Origin: Branchiostoma floridae
Taxonomy: Eukaryota > Chordata > Leptocardii > Amphioxiformes > Branchiostomatidae
Direction: 5' to 3'
Assembly (NCBI RefSeq): GCF_000003815.2
Contig: NC_049982.1
Location: 13,361,822-13,425,821, forward strand
DNA length: 64,000 nt
The first letter of the stretch is position 1, and each line of letters begins with the position of its first letter. A program made the position numbers and the translations under genes. Shown here piece after piece: positions 45,944 through 57,715 of this stretch. The notes beneath the pieces are model-generated. The model saw only the letters and a program-made list of their open reading frames with translations. It made no database searches and was not told where the DNA came from.

Positions 45944-46425
45944 ATGGAAGTCGCCGACTACCCAGACAGGGGTTTTGAAGACAATACTACACTGAACTAT
46001 GATCCGCTCTTCTTTAATACCAGTAAATTGTATTCATACGACTTCATGGACAACTTCACGAGAATGTACGAGTACGATTATGAGTTCGAAGAGGGATTCA
46101 ACAGCGTCCAGCCACTTCCAGCCCGCGTCATTCTCGGCATCGTCTACTGCCTCATCATGCTGGTGTGCGGCACCGGCAACTCTCTGCTCATCACCGCCGT
46201 CTGCAGGTTCAGAGAGCTCCGATGTGTGGCCAACGTCCTGGTGGCCAACCTGGCTCTGTCAGACCTGCTGGTGGCCGTCTTCTGTCTGCCCTTCCAGCTC
46301 GACTACTACATCGTCAAGAACGAGTCGTGGGGGTACGGAGACTTCATGTGCGCCACGGTCAACTACGTCCGCACCATGTCCCTGTACGTGTCCACCAACG
46401 TGCTGGTGGCTATCGCTATTGACAG
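45944..46425 (+). CDS. PROKR: prokineticin-receptor-like GPCR, coding exon 1
   Basis: The full receptor (exons 45944-46425, 48185-48299, 48430-49050) is 405 residues, a normal length for rhodopsin-family peptide receptors. This exon covers residues 1-160 plus two bases of codon 161. ATG at 45944 sits in a good context (A at -3, G at +4). The N-terminus (1-57) is acidic and tyrosine-rich with N-glycosylation sites at N14, N25 and N37. TM1 carries GTGN (N79, position 1.50), TM2 NLALSD (D107, 2.50), ECL1 N126-E-S and TM3 C136 for the ECL2 disulfide. The stretch VNYVRTMSLYVSTNVLVAIA closely resembles the same region of vertebrate prokineticin receptors. It is expected in the plasma membrane, coupling to Gq/Gi if it behaves like the vertebrate proteins. 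Ligand identity is not shown. Confidence 0.88.
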
Positions 46426-48184
46426 GTAGGACAACCTCATGTTGTTGTTATTGTCATTTCTTATTGTCATCTAGACACATATCCACTTAATCTTATAAAG
46501 TTATATACCTACAATCAGATGAAAAAAATCTTAATAGGAGATCAAACCTCAACAAGAGAAGATGTGTCTGTGCCATCGGAAGGATAGGTTGTCACTGAAT
46601 ATGGTGTTAGATAAGCTTGGACATGATTAAACATAAAACCGATATGACCATGACGTGTACTGGTTTATATGTGAATTTTTACAAGACGACAGGCATGCAC
46701 AGTTACACGAGTGCTCTACCACAGGCACAGTCCACGATCTCAAATTATAACTGATGGGCTCCATAATTTATTCCAGAATTATGCCCTCACTTAACGATCG
46801 TAATCGTAATTTTTGCGATTTCTACACCTCAGAAACGGTTGCCATGGTGCATGTTCGTTGTTATTAATCAACTTACTGTGTCACTTTCTGAAACATCAAT
46901 AAGCGTAGTCGACATACGTCTTTTTCTTTATTTGGGGCGCGGCTTAAATTAACTTCCCTTTCATACGCGGAAGATTGCCGGAGTTGATGATTACCACAGT
47001 GGCTTCATAGTCCTTCAGAGGCCTTGCTCTTTTCCACGAAAGTCTAACCTTCCATTTTAGACGCAATTAGTCTGTTTTTTTTTTTTTCATTCGTTTTAGA
47101 CACATTTTGGACGATTAGCTCATACATGGTACAGCAAAGACGAAAGACCTGCTACTTTTTAGATTATACTATTAGATCATGATACCCCGTGGCCAGGGTT
47201 TGGTGACTCTTGAGCAGAGACAGGTAAAAGAGCTAGGTCCATTGTTACCGGAAACTTTATCAATATAAGGTGACATTCGCATCCATTCACAGCCCCGTAC
47301 TATGTGTTCGTTTTGAGCATATTTTCAAGTAGAACCTAAGGCGCCTATAGCTATCAATTACCCTCATTATTTTTGCCATGTGCAGTAGAAGAATCGTTCT
47401 ACAATTTCATACCTTTGCTTGTTGAAAACATAACACTGAGGAATATTCAAATTTGATCTATGACAGAATAGTCTCATCTTTGATAATCTTTCAATGCAAA
47501 TTCATTATTGTTTTGGGGTTTGAATTTTTCTTTCGGAATGATAATGTACACTATGGAGTAACAATGATGAGTAAACTTTATTGCAATTGACAAAATAATA
47601 ACGCCCGTTAGCTTGAACATAGCACAACGTGTCTTCTCTGCTGTATGATCCATTATCGTTGTTGGGGTTGACTTCTTTGCAGACGGTGGCAAATGAGTTT
47701 TGCACAATATGTTTCAGTTTTTTTATTTATCCAGGAAATACATCGCCTACTGGCGTTTTTCAATACCTCCTGGGGGGCCGGGAGACCCCAACATAAAATA
47801 ACACAAAATCACAACAACTGAATCAAAATTGAAATCACAGGTCAAACTTAAATAACTAAACGTCAGGTGTCGACTGTTTACAATACAAATAACTCAAGAT
47901 GACTTAATATGATAATGGTAATAATAATAACAATAGTAACACATTCAGGCAGTGGATCAACTTAAAATCAAAGTAGGAAAAGTGGAATTTGCATATCAAT
48001 GTGTCGCTGGTCGGGCAGTGTTTGTTACAAAGTTGATTTGCAAATGAAAAATAACAGTCAGAAGAGAACATAAATGTCAGTCTTAGTAGTCATATGTGGG
48101 CTTTGTAATTGTAGTAGAAATGTCATATTTGTGGTATCTCAACGTGTACAACATGATATTTACTCTTGTACCTTCCCCCCACAG
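46426..48184 (+). other. receptor intron 1 (1759 bp)
   Basis: GTAGGA donor and CCCCCCACAG acceptor; phase 2, splitting the Arg codon of the DRY motif. Contains a repeat-like GTTTCAGTTTTTTTATTTAT CCAGGAAATACATC (47713-47748) resembling 9742-9780, followed by a palindrome-like CTCCTGGGGGGCCGGGAG. Confidence 0.85.
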
Positions 48185-48299
48185 GTACTACATTGTCGTC
48201 CACCGCCCCATGCAGCAGCGGCGCCGGGCTTGGGTGATGATCATCCCTGTCTGGCTGACGTCCATGATATTCGCCCTTCCATCCGCTGTAAACTCCAAG
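48185..48299 (+). CDS. PROKR: prokineticin-receptor-like GPCR, coding exon 2
   Basis: This 115-nt exon completes R161 of the D160-R161-Y162 motif and encodes ICL2 (a basic stretch, QQRRRAW) and TM4, including W184 (4.50) and the IFALPSA end typical of prokineticin receptors, up to K199. The frame is fixed by exact codon continuity at both joins (2+1 bases at the left, phase 0 at the right). The donor is AAG|GTTAGC. Reading straight through the next intron shifts the frame, so splicing is required. Confidence 0.87.
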
Positions 48300-48429
48300 G
48301 TTAGCATTGATTACAACCCATTGATGCATATTATTCAAATTCTGCCTTTTTGTGTTTTAGTATCGTTATCGCTATGCTCTAGAAGTCCAGTACAATTTCC
48401 AAGCGGTTGTTTCCTTCTGCTTTTTGCAG
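48300..48429 (+). other. receptor intron 2 (130 bp)
   Basis: GTTAGC donor; acceptor TTTCCTTCTGCTTTTTGCAG. Phase 0, just after TM4. At 130 bp it is not a multiple of three, so retention would disrupt the protein. Confidence 0.8.
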
Positions 48430-49050
48430 ACAATGATGAATCATCGGAACAGCACGGTGTTCTGTGGCCAGGCTTGGTCAGTCCGCTCCACCAAGTACTA
48501 CCAGGCCTACTACGTCATGATGTTCATCATCGAGTACCTGGTCCCCATCATCACCATGACGTACTGCCATCTCACCCTGTGGCTCAAGGTCCACCGCCGC
48601 TCCTGCCCGGGCAACACCAACGAGCGTCAGCAGCAGACCCTGGCCAGATCGCGCCGCAAGACGGTCACCCTGGTCATCCTCTCCTCGCTCTTCGTCCTGT
48701 GCTGGGGGCCGTACCAGGGCTACACCTTGGCACGTGACCTGTCTCCCCTCCTCCTGAAGGAGAAGCTCAACACCGCGATCTTCTACGCAGTGGAGGCGCT
48801 CGCCATGGGCAACAACGTCGTCAACACCGTGCTCTACGTGGCCCTCAACGCCAAGATACGTAAGTATATCAAGCTGATGGTGACCGAATCTGTCATCTAC
48901 AACAGCTTGAACGTAAACGTGTCGGGCAGCTCCTCCTTCCGAGCTTGCAACCGTCCGGTTACTCTGCCGGTCATCCTGCCTGCTCCCCGACCGAACACGA
49001 GCATGACACGCCCGGTGGAGATGTACAGAGAGCGAGAAACAACAGTGTAA
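48430..49050 (+). CDS. PROKR: prokineticin-receptor-like GPCR, coding exon 3
   Basis: Encodes residues 200-405. ECL2 has N206-S-T (glycosylation) and FCGQ with C211, matching the FCGQ of vertebrate prokineticin receptors. TM5 has P238 (5.50). The short basic ICL3 ends SRRKTV. TM6 has C290-W-G-P293. ECL3 has ARDLSPLLLKEK, close to the RDFFP...KEK of PROKRs. TM7 ends N331-T-V-L-Y335, with Thr in place of the Pro of NPxxY, as also recalled for PROKRs. The C-tail ends ETTV, a possible class I PDZ ligand. Stop TAA at 49048-49050. Exact orthology needs a tree. A related peptide GPCR clade is the alternative. Confidence 0.88.
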   Translation, partial: TMMNHRNSTVFCGQAWSVRSTKYYQAYYVMMFIIEYLVPIITMTYCHLTLWLKVHRRSCPGNTNERQQQTLARSRRKTVTLVILSSLFVLCWGPYQGYTLARDLSPLLLKEKLNTAIFYAVEALAMGNNVVNTVLYVALNAKIRKYIKLMVTESVIYNSLNVNVSGSSSFRACNRPVTLPVILPAPRPNTSMTRPVEMYRERETTV

Positions 49051-51469
49051 TCAGGGTTAGGAACATTTTCTGTGAATGTGAATGGAATTGGGACCAATGT
49101 TCAGCCACAAAAGTTGCCTGTTGACAGTTATTTAACTCTCTAAATACATAATTCAGGACCAACTCATCGATTAATCGAATAGACCTTCGGCATTGTACCG
49201 TCCCACATCTATCAATCAAAAAATTATTTACCCCAGCGTCTCATCTTTGCCTATAAGGTTGATGAGTAGCTTAGAGTCTTGGGTCAACAACCATAGGTTC
49301 TTTAGCCTATTCATTCGATCAGATGACTGACGCGCGCTCTTCAAAGAGTACAAATGATATCCTAGCGCATACTTATCAAATTTTGAAAAGTGAGTCAAAA
49401 AGGTGAAAAGATGAAAAACTAAGCTGCACGTATGCTTGACAACGACGATTAGACAATCATCACATTGGTGCCTAATAACTTCAAACAAGGGCTGGTTGCT
49501 TTTTTGGTACGATGTCGACGGCAGTTTAAGGTAAATAATGTATATATTCACATAAACTATCATGATGTAAAATACTGTCTATATCAGATTGTACATTCTT
49601 CACAGATATGCCGTGTAACGTAGTCCACATGCCAATTTTCGCTACAACACGGCTGTGTGGCGGCTTTCAAGAAATAGTGGCTCTTGTCGTAGAAAAAACA
49701 CGGCAAGACAGTCCAAATATGGCATTATTGACGGTTGCACCTTTACAAACCGATAAATGGTTCTCTCTTCAGACAGTAGGTAAAGAAGTGGACAGTGCCA
49801 AACTTTTGACGGTGTAATCTTGTGGAGTAGCTGTCACTCCGTTATCCATGTACTAATTCAAAAGCACAGCGTCGTTCACACTGTACAGCATGGGAATGAA
49901 AAAGTGCGTTTTAGATTTTTGTGAATTTACAGTAATCGTATACAACCTGGTATGATCTTCAGAGATCAATGCAGGCTCCTTTTATCATGCTTACCCGATC
50001 GGATGGACATTTTGATAATGAGAATCTAGGTTGATAATAACTATAGTCTGTGTAACCGTGGCAGAAACTGCCGAATTGGCAGACTGGTTTAACAGTATAA
50101 CTGCGGTTCAATCAGGCTGAGACGATGGCCTGTCGCATTGTACTTGGAAACATCCAGTAGTGGCTGGGTGTGTTCTCCACATAGAAGTTGAAGGGAGAGA
50201 TCGCTCCCTTCTTCTGGTACCTGTTTTCTGACAGTCGATCCCCTCGAGGATCGGCTGTTGCATCGCACTGTCATGATAGGTAGTTAGTTTTATCATATAC
50301 AGCTGTACATATACACAGCTGGAGATGGCACCAGAAATATTCGCAAGGGCTCATTCGGAGATTTAATCTTTATCAAGGAGACCAGTTCTAGCATGACTGT
50401 ACCAGCAAGGAAAGTCTCAAAAGGCTATTCACAAAGCAAATGTTTTCGGCGTGTTTTAGGCGTTTTTCTCTGGCTTTCTACTTTGTACCGTTATCTTCAT
50501 GTTAAGCCGAACCTCTGCTTGGAGAGTATAAAAAAGGGCTCTTTTGGCCGATGATGTCGAACAATGATAAAAGACTTACTCACCATTTCCCCTGCAGGAG
50601 GAGTAATTCAGTTCACAGCAAGTGTGCCTGTCCAAGTGTTGGTCTGATGAATGGACATTTCGTGGTCTTTATATTGAAAATCGTCAACAGGAATAAGTTA
50701 TAATGTAATCAACATGAAATTGGCTTATGTTGAACTTGATTTAAAATCATCACAGGAACGTATCTTTCTGGAGATGCTATACGTACATGCTTTGGCATAA
50801 TAAAACTGCAAGACTGGCCAATTCTGAACACCTCCCTGCGCCAAAAAATTACTTCAAACCGAATCAATTACAACTCACCCATCTTTTAAGTAAGAATTAG
50901 CTATTAGCCCGGTAGTACGTTTGCTTTCAGGAAATCTTAACAAACTATTAAGGTCACCGCTAGTATTTTATATGGATAACATTCTCTGCAGACTCTAAAT
51001 TGAATGGGTGCGGGAGAAAAAAACAAGGCAGATAAAAAAGAGGATACCCATATTTTCAATTTTAGAGACAATAGGTTTGACTTGAGGAATTAAAGCAATG
51101 AACCTGGTAACGCAACTAACAAGGCTTTTATCAGTAATGCAGTGACACTAGTGCCAGCATTAAAATTATTAAACAGAAAAGGATGAGCATTTCTATGACA
51201 AATCATTAATACATCCACAGACCTTCAAAAATGGACCGATCCTTTGAGATGTTCATGTATGAAAGGAACGAAATACAAAAGTTCACTGTATCAAAGAAAC
51301 AATATAAAATGATACGTACATGTAGAAGTCAACAATGGCAGTCCTTGGTAACACTTTCCGAAAGTCTCGTGAAGGCAAACAAGTGTGTCAGGTGTTCATG
51401 CGGGTTAACCATACATGTAATAGTGACCATATCAGGGCTCTCTCTGGCATCTGTCCTTGGGCAGTATCG
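49051..51469. other. 3' flank of the receptor gene, nothing else recognised
   Basis: Likely 3' UTR then intergenic DNA. No AATAAA within the first 1.5 kb; one lies at 50799-50804. No further gene was seen. Confidence 0.45.
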
Positions 51470-51795
51470 GGGGTCGAAAATTCCAACCCTTTCAAGCATC
51501 AAATATCATATGGCATTGTTTTCACGTCATTAACAGTATCACTGAACTTTCACTAAATTCAGATGAAGCCATTTGAAATCTAATCCTCCCCTTTGGAGCA
51601 CAATTCAGCTCCAGGGCTGCGAGTTGCTGAATATCAACAAACTATTATATTATTTGATACAGAGCAAATAAAGCTCTGTCAAACTGGGAGAATGGGTAGG
51701 AATTTAAAGCTGGAAGACCCCAGGACTGTACCCATTAGAGCAGGAGACTGCCTAGACCAGACTATGCTAATGTTTCACAAACCTGAGGCCTAAAC
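51470..51795 (+). repeat. dispersed repeat, copy with the empty insertion site
   Basis: Contains AAAATTCCAACCCT, GGCATTGTTTTCACGTCATT AACAGTATCACTGAACTTTC and, further on, AAACTGGGAGAATGGG, ACCCATTAGAGCA, CTGCCTAGACCA and GCTAATGTTTCACAAACCTG. The same words flank and follow the 1.26-kb insertion at 54.4-55.7 kb, so this copy shows the site before insertion. Confidence 0.8.
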
Positions 51796-54319
51796 AGTGA
51801 GTTACTTCTTTAATATTTTTGAACTCACAGAAACTGCCATATACCATAGCTATTTGCTATCAGCATGGATAAAAGAGATTGACCTGTAAAAAGCCATGGT
51901 TTAAGGTAACATTAAGCAATTTTGGTTAGAATATCAGTCTTAGAATATTATTCAATGTTATTCATTTATTTGCTTCAACTTCATCACAGAGTGATTGTAT
52001 ATAATGTTATGTATTTGTAGAATTTCTAAAGTTGTTTATTTGATCTTTTCAATGAGTTAATGTAAAACTATACACTAGTTATTTATTCTCCAGGTGCAAT
52101 ATTGCATTTTTGGACATCTGACATTTTCAACAAGCCAGGTTGAATTTCAAACTCATGTCATTCCAGGGTGTTGACCAAAAAGAAATTCTTTTATTCCACT
52201 GTATTAACCATGGTATGGAAATTTGCAAGACAAAGTTTCACGAGCGCCGGGCTGTAAATGTACTGAAAATGAAGTAATTGGTCTGACCCAGCAGAATTTA
52301 ATTGCTTTCAATTTTCTTTCCACTCAAACCAATCTCACGCATCAGACGACCCTGTCCCTTTCAATGTGTTGCAGGTTTCTTTTTTGTCAACACATTTCTG
52401 TAGTCTCATCAGTACACCAGCCCGTCACGGGACATGAATGTTCGACCTCATTTAAGATGAAAAGTATTACCATGTTTGCGAAATTGTAACACTGAAAAAT
52501 GGCTTCACAAGTTGCTCTTTTAATACATCCTTTAATTAGTGCTATGTGGTATCGAAATATGATAGTAGATAAACAGTGTCTAATTTATGCTTTTCACCCT
52601 GTACCGATCAAAGGGTCAAACGGACAACATGTAAAACATAACCTAATTTTCATCTTGAAGTTCTTTATCGATGCGAAGGGCAACATTTATTTATCTAATG
52701 GTCTAAAGACAATTGTGCTGCTCCTTCAACTTATGAAAGTTTATTTCCGAGAGTGCCAGCAAAAACAGAACATTGTCATGAAAAATAGCTAAGAAGTGCA
52801 TATTTGTCAGGGACAGTTGAGAATTACAAGAAAACCAGTAATTCCTTCCTCCACCAGGCTTGTTGCCTTTACAATAAGTTAACCTGAAGCGTTTGTAGCA
52901 GTCCTGAGGATTTGAGTGATCATTATTGTACAAATGTATGTATTTGAGTTTATACTTCTTTGCACATATATAACATTATATGGGCTTTTATTGTAGATTG
53001 TAAAAAAAAAACAGAATTCATTAAAGTATTCTACTGCTGGTGGATTTTGATTGGTGTCTATATAAGAAATGGTTTTCTTACGTTGTACAAAATCAAACTA
53101 TAGGTAGATGTACATGTACATGTGACTGTTTTCTGTTTCAAATGTGTTAGGAAATATCTTTAATTCTTGCATTACTATGGATAAACGTTGCATTGAATAA
53201 ATATAATGTTCTGTGCATTGTGTCAGGTTGGAAATCATATTTCCCATGTGATTGCTGATTTTATCAGCTTACCAAAGGAAACAATACTGTGTCTGGATCT
53301 GTTATGTCCTTTCATGGATAACTGATGACTGTACCAACAGGTGCATATCGGGTACATGGATTAGTGGGATTTCATTACCAGTTTTACTGTGCTTGTGCAA
53401 CACAAACTACTTTGGTGACTTTCATTTTGATTGGAATTTAAGCGCTCTATTCCTGGCATCGTTACATTTGTGGGTCTGGTTGAGTGATTTCCTCTGTAAT
53501 TATGCAACTCATTAATATGCATATCACATCTACAGGTATGCCACTCTCTTAGATTGCAATTTCTGGAGAATGTTGGAGAGTGAAACAGAGATAAATACTC
53601 TCATAGTTTGCTTGTGGCTTGTAACCACATTGTATAATGTCCAATACAGCTGGATGTTTTGAGGATTAGATATCATTTAATACTGTGCCATAATGTTGAT
53701 TGATATTTAGGCAATTTATTAAGACTACGTAACTGCTCTGGACGAAACCTGGAAAGTGATTTTTCTAATATCTGTTCTTAAGTTTTGAATAAGACTGGTC
53801 TTTGTTGCTATGTACTGAAACAGGGGCAATGGAGGAGGCTTGCAGTCCACTGGACAGTAGCCAACTAATGTCGCTGATGTTATGTGCTTAACTGCAGTTT
53901 GAAGTGACACACACTGTACATTGTTTCATGGGAATTAAATGCTTTGCAGCACACGTGTATATGATGACAAAGCCTTGGACTTCACGTTCACTTTATTTGT
54001 TTAAGGTAGGGAAGGTACATTCAGCTATTTTTTTACCTGTTTTCAGACAGGTCCCCCTTACCCGACAAAATGGTCAAATTGTAATCTTCATTTCTGTCTG
54101 GTTAAACAAAACAGCAACAAGTTTGCAGAGAATCTCCCACATGTTACAGTGATAGGTTTGCCATATGGTTGATTCGAAGTAAGTAGTAAGTTTCACATAT
54201 TTGCTATATTCTCATGTTCTAAGTGCAAGACGTCACAACTGTTAAAATCAGATGTTTCTTGATAAAACGTGAAGAAATTGTCCTCTCAGCATATATCATC
54301 CACTATGTGTCCAAAATTC
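51796..54319. other. intergenic, nothing recognised
   Basis: No exon with splice support, no RNA gene and no clear repeat. Confidence 0.4.
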
Positions 54320-54419
54320 CAACCCTCCTGTGCCCAAGGGCAAACAGAAGTAAATTTCACTTTTAAAAAATGAAAAAAAAAAAACTTAACAATTTTGCAT
54401 TGTTATCACATCGTCAACA

Positions 54420-55683
54420 GGGTTGGCGGAAACGGCTGCCCGGTCGGTCAGCGGAAACCCCTGCCCGGTCCGGAGGATGGTTTTGGGGGTTTCGAGTATT
54501 GCATACAGCAGAGTAAGGTATCTAGTGCGGCTGCGCCTTCTTACAGCCGAAAGTATTGTGATCTCAATATTAAACATACACTCATCGTAGAATAAATGTA
54601 TACAAAAACCGTGTCGAAATTTTGGACGGGGTTTTGGTTGGAAAACGGCTGGTAGTATTCTGTATCTAAATTACGACAAGGGTAATCATGTACATGTTGT
54701 AAATCTGATCGTAATTACGGCCGTATTTACGGGCCATATCACATGGAGAGCGGTCGGTAATATTAAGAATATTCGTCTTTTGAATACCGTGTAGACGGAA
54801 TATTAATGAGAACATAGTTGATTATTAATCAAACAGCCTGAAACTGCAATTCTTTGATCACGATACTATTTTCTCACATGTCGGAAATGAAGAAACCCGC
54901 AGATAATAAAGATTTAACTAAGGATTTAACAAAATGTGTTCGTGGCCGAAGCACCAAGAGTCAGCAGAATCCCATCCAGTCTCAGATCGTCAGGGCGGCT
55001 AGAGCCCAAATAACACCGCAATAAACAACGTGGACGCGGTCAGCTCAAGAAAATTTTTTAATTAGCAATTAATCTTCAACACGAATGACTCATACTCTGA
55101 TCAATGCCCACATCTTATTTGTTTAAAGCTACTCCGAAGAGCAAGTAATGATAAAGTTTACTACTGTCCCCTATTAGAAGAGCTTCACACATATCCACAT
55201 GTCTACACACTCTGCATATTTCGGGTCAATGACCTACAATGTTATGTGCGCCGAAAACCTCCGATGAATTACACAATCCAATCAATCCAACCTACAGTTT
55301 TCTTATTTCAAAGTATAAAACTAGTGTTGGGGATAACATTTTCGAAAAAAAAAAAATCAAGGTGCTAATCAGTTCTTACAGTAAAGGACACGCGGCTCAT
55401 TATCGACCTTAAGCGCTAATGAGCTGGCATCACCAAAATCTGGTGTTTACCATAAACGTGTATAAGATCGCAATTACACTGTTATTACGGTAATTACGGT
55501 AATGTTTACGATATTAGTGCTACTGTTCAACATAGGATCAGCCTACACGAGAAATGCACCTAAATCACTGTTGTGACAGCAAGCCATGTTGTTTACATTT
55601 GGTACACTCAAAAACCCCAAAACCAACCTCCGGACCGGGCAGCCGTTTCTGCCAACCGACCGGGCAGCCGTTTCCGCCAACCC
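54420..55683. mobile_element. long-TIR DNA transposon, 1264 bp, complete, non-autonomous
   Basis: Left end GGGTTGGCGGAAACGGCTGC, then CCGGTCGG. Right end is its inverse. The arms are about 77 bp, each holding two tandem GGAAACGGCTGCCCGGTC-type units and then CCGGAGG..GGTTTTGGGG. ATCGTCAACA flanks both sides (54410-54419 and 55684-55693), extendable to 12 bp as CATCGTCAACAG. Long arms plus 9-12-bp duplications suggest Mutator-like (MULE) mobilisation, by inference. The interior is AT-rich with no transposase frame. Confidence 0.88.
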
Positions 55684-55925
55684 ATCGTCAACAGTATCAC
55701 AAACTTTCACGAAATTCACATGAAGCCATTTGAAACCTAATCCTCGTCTTTGGTGCTTGATTCGGAGCAAAGCTCTATGAAACTGGGAGAATGGGCAAAC
55801 ATCTAAAACTGGAAGAGCCCAGGATTATGTAAAGGTTATACCCATTAGAGCATGAGGGCAGACAACTGCCTAGACCATACGGTATGCTAATGTTTCACAA
55901 ACCTGAGGCAAACATAGCAACTGTT
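55684..55925 (+). repeat. dispersed repeat, right half of the copy interrupted by the 1.26-kb transposon
   Basis: AACAGTATCACAAACTTTCAC, then ATGAAGCCATTTGAAACCTA and GCTAATGTTTCACAAACCTG, match 51530-51790. The left half (AAAATTCCAACCCT ... TTTTGCATTGTTATCACATC) is at about 54312-54419. The interval from 55926 to 56560 shows no gene. Confidence 0.8.
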
Positions 55926-56560
55926 GACATCAGGACTTTCTACCTCATGAGATTACCACTCTGTAAACCAGACTAAAGATCACAGGGCCTTAGCCATGGA
56001 GTGTAAATTTCCGTTTACAAAGCTTCTGCTGATCTGGATACAACATGGGGCAGATCACACAGAGATATCATCTCCTACAAATACTCAGGTCACATTAAAT
56101 TATAATGTTACCCCTCAAATGCAAAAGTCTTGTAATTCTACCTGAACCTAAATGACAGGTTGCATGAAAAGTTGTAAATCTTAGTTGTATGCAATGTTAG
56201 ATTGCGTGTGACAGCATATTTGTACAAGTAGTCCACATTGTCATCACTAAAGGCACCAGTTAAAATTTCCTTCCTTCTTCTCAAAACATAAGAGCATAAT
56301 ACTTAAGAATCACTCCAACAGCAGTAATCTGGATTTTGAACATACATGTAAGCATCTCTCTTAAGAAATCCATTTCAACTATTTCAGGCTATTACAAACT
56401 GGCATTTGATTCAAGAGTTGAGCCTTCTCCTAAGCTACCAGTACTGTTCATACATCTCCTGATCGTGGCTGAATGTTTGTGATATGCTGTTAGTGTTAGT
56501 TACACAATACATTGCATTATGCATTAATGTGTAAATTTGGATCCTACAGTTTGTCCAATG

Positions 56561-56566
56561 TTTATT
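56561..56566 (-). promoter_or_regulatory. candidate poly(A) signal of SMYD5
   Basis: AATAAA on the minus strand, about 310 nt past the SMYD5 stop codon, giving a plausible short 3' UTR. Confidence 0.45.
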
Positions 56567-56873
56567 GAATCATAGTTGAGGCTATCATCTTTATGAGCAT
56601 AAAACGACAAGTGTACACATATAAAAAGTACTAATACAAATCATTTGTGACAGGAAAATTGACTATTTTTAAAGAGCTTCAATGGAAATAAAAGTAGAGA
56701 ATGCTAGGAAATGAACCTCTTTCATATTCATCTTGCTTTAGAAATATTTCTCAACAGAACCAGTCAATCAAGTTATTATATCGTGCAGTCCCAATTTACA
56801 GCCCCAACAAATGCAGGTGTACTCCAATGATTGATTTTCCTAGTCTGAATGGCCCGGAAATAGGCGGCACCGG

Positions 56874-56991
56874 TCACTGTTCATCACTCTCTCCATCTCC
56901 TTCATCTTCTTCCTCTTCACTGGATGTGACATCTGGGTCTTCTGCCTCCCTGGTGCACTTCTCACATGTGCAGGAAAAGAGATAATTCTCC
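56874..56991 (-). CDS. SMYD5: SMYD5 terminal coding exon
   Basis: SMYD5 is a SET/MYND-family lysine methyltransferase; H4K20 and ribosomal protein RPL40 have been reported as substrates in vertebrates. The minus-strand acceptor CATTTTCAG is followed by one base finishing an Arg codon and then [20 protein letters not shown], an acidic tail ([16 protein letters not shown]) and TGA at 56874-56876. CTCEKC is the CxCx2C post-SET zinc motif. The acidic tail is a SMYD5 hallmark but is shorter than the long Glu run recalled for mammals. Exons run 63728 down to 56874, and the 5' half of the gene lies past the window edge. Confidence 0.93.
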
Positions 56992-57146
56992 CTGAAAATG
57001 AGAACACAACATTTGGTAATATATGCACATTTAAGCTGCGCTTTATTTTCATTGATGCTTATCAGCTCAAGACTGTTGCAAAACATTTAGACCATACTGT
57101 CCACAAACATAGATCAGGGCATGACGGAGCAAATCCATGTGATTTA

Positions 57147-57480
57147 CAGTGAAACTTGTATAAGCGACCACGTTCGTAAAACGACCATCGGCCTGTAACG
57201 ACCGCTTTTGGCCGGTCCCAATTTTTTCCCCCATAGACACAAGTATTAAGCAACGTAGCCAAAGCGACCACTTGTCTTCTGTGACCGCGACCACCACGAA
57301 TCCGGCCCGCACACGATCAAAATATTGTGGAATATGATAGTGTTGTTTTGAAGGGTGTATCAGCATTGATTTTTCACAATTTGCGGGAAATCCCGGTAAA
57401 ATCGGCTTGTGTTTTGGCGACCAAAATATTGCCGAAAACAACTGAATCATTTTCAAGGGTGTAGCGACATCGATTTTTGG
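57147..57480 (+). mobile_element. pogo/Tigger-like element, 5' end
   Basis: TA then CAGTGAAACTTGTATAAGCG, followed by ACGACC/GCGACCAC words every 16-20 bp and CCCATAGACACAAGTATTAAG, matching the start of 16159-17562 in order. The right boundary is not seen; 57480 is approximate. It lies in the last intron of SMYD5. Confidence 0.65.
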
Positions 57481-57715
57481 TAACTTGCGTATAATGTGTG
57501 CAAAAAGTCTAACATGTTGCCTGAATAACTATACAATGTACTTGGATGAAAGAAAACAATATTAATACACAATGTACTATGTGCTCAGTGCCCTCTGCAA
57601 GAGGACAATATCAGAACAGGGCAAACTGTTTCTCCTGAATAATTTTGAAAGTTTGTCATACCTGGGTAATTGCTAAGGGAGTTGTAATCTTAAACCATTT
57701 GGGAAACCCCTGTGT

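Noticed and set aside
45999-46490. Alternative frames of 163 and 85 codons over receptor exon 1
   Set aside because: Shadow frames of a GC-rich coding exon; only the frame starting at 45944 gives GPCR motifs.
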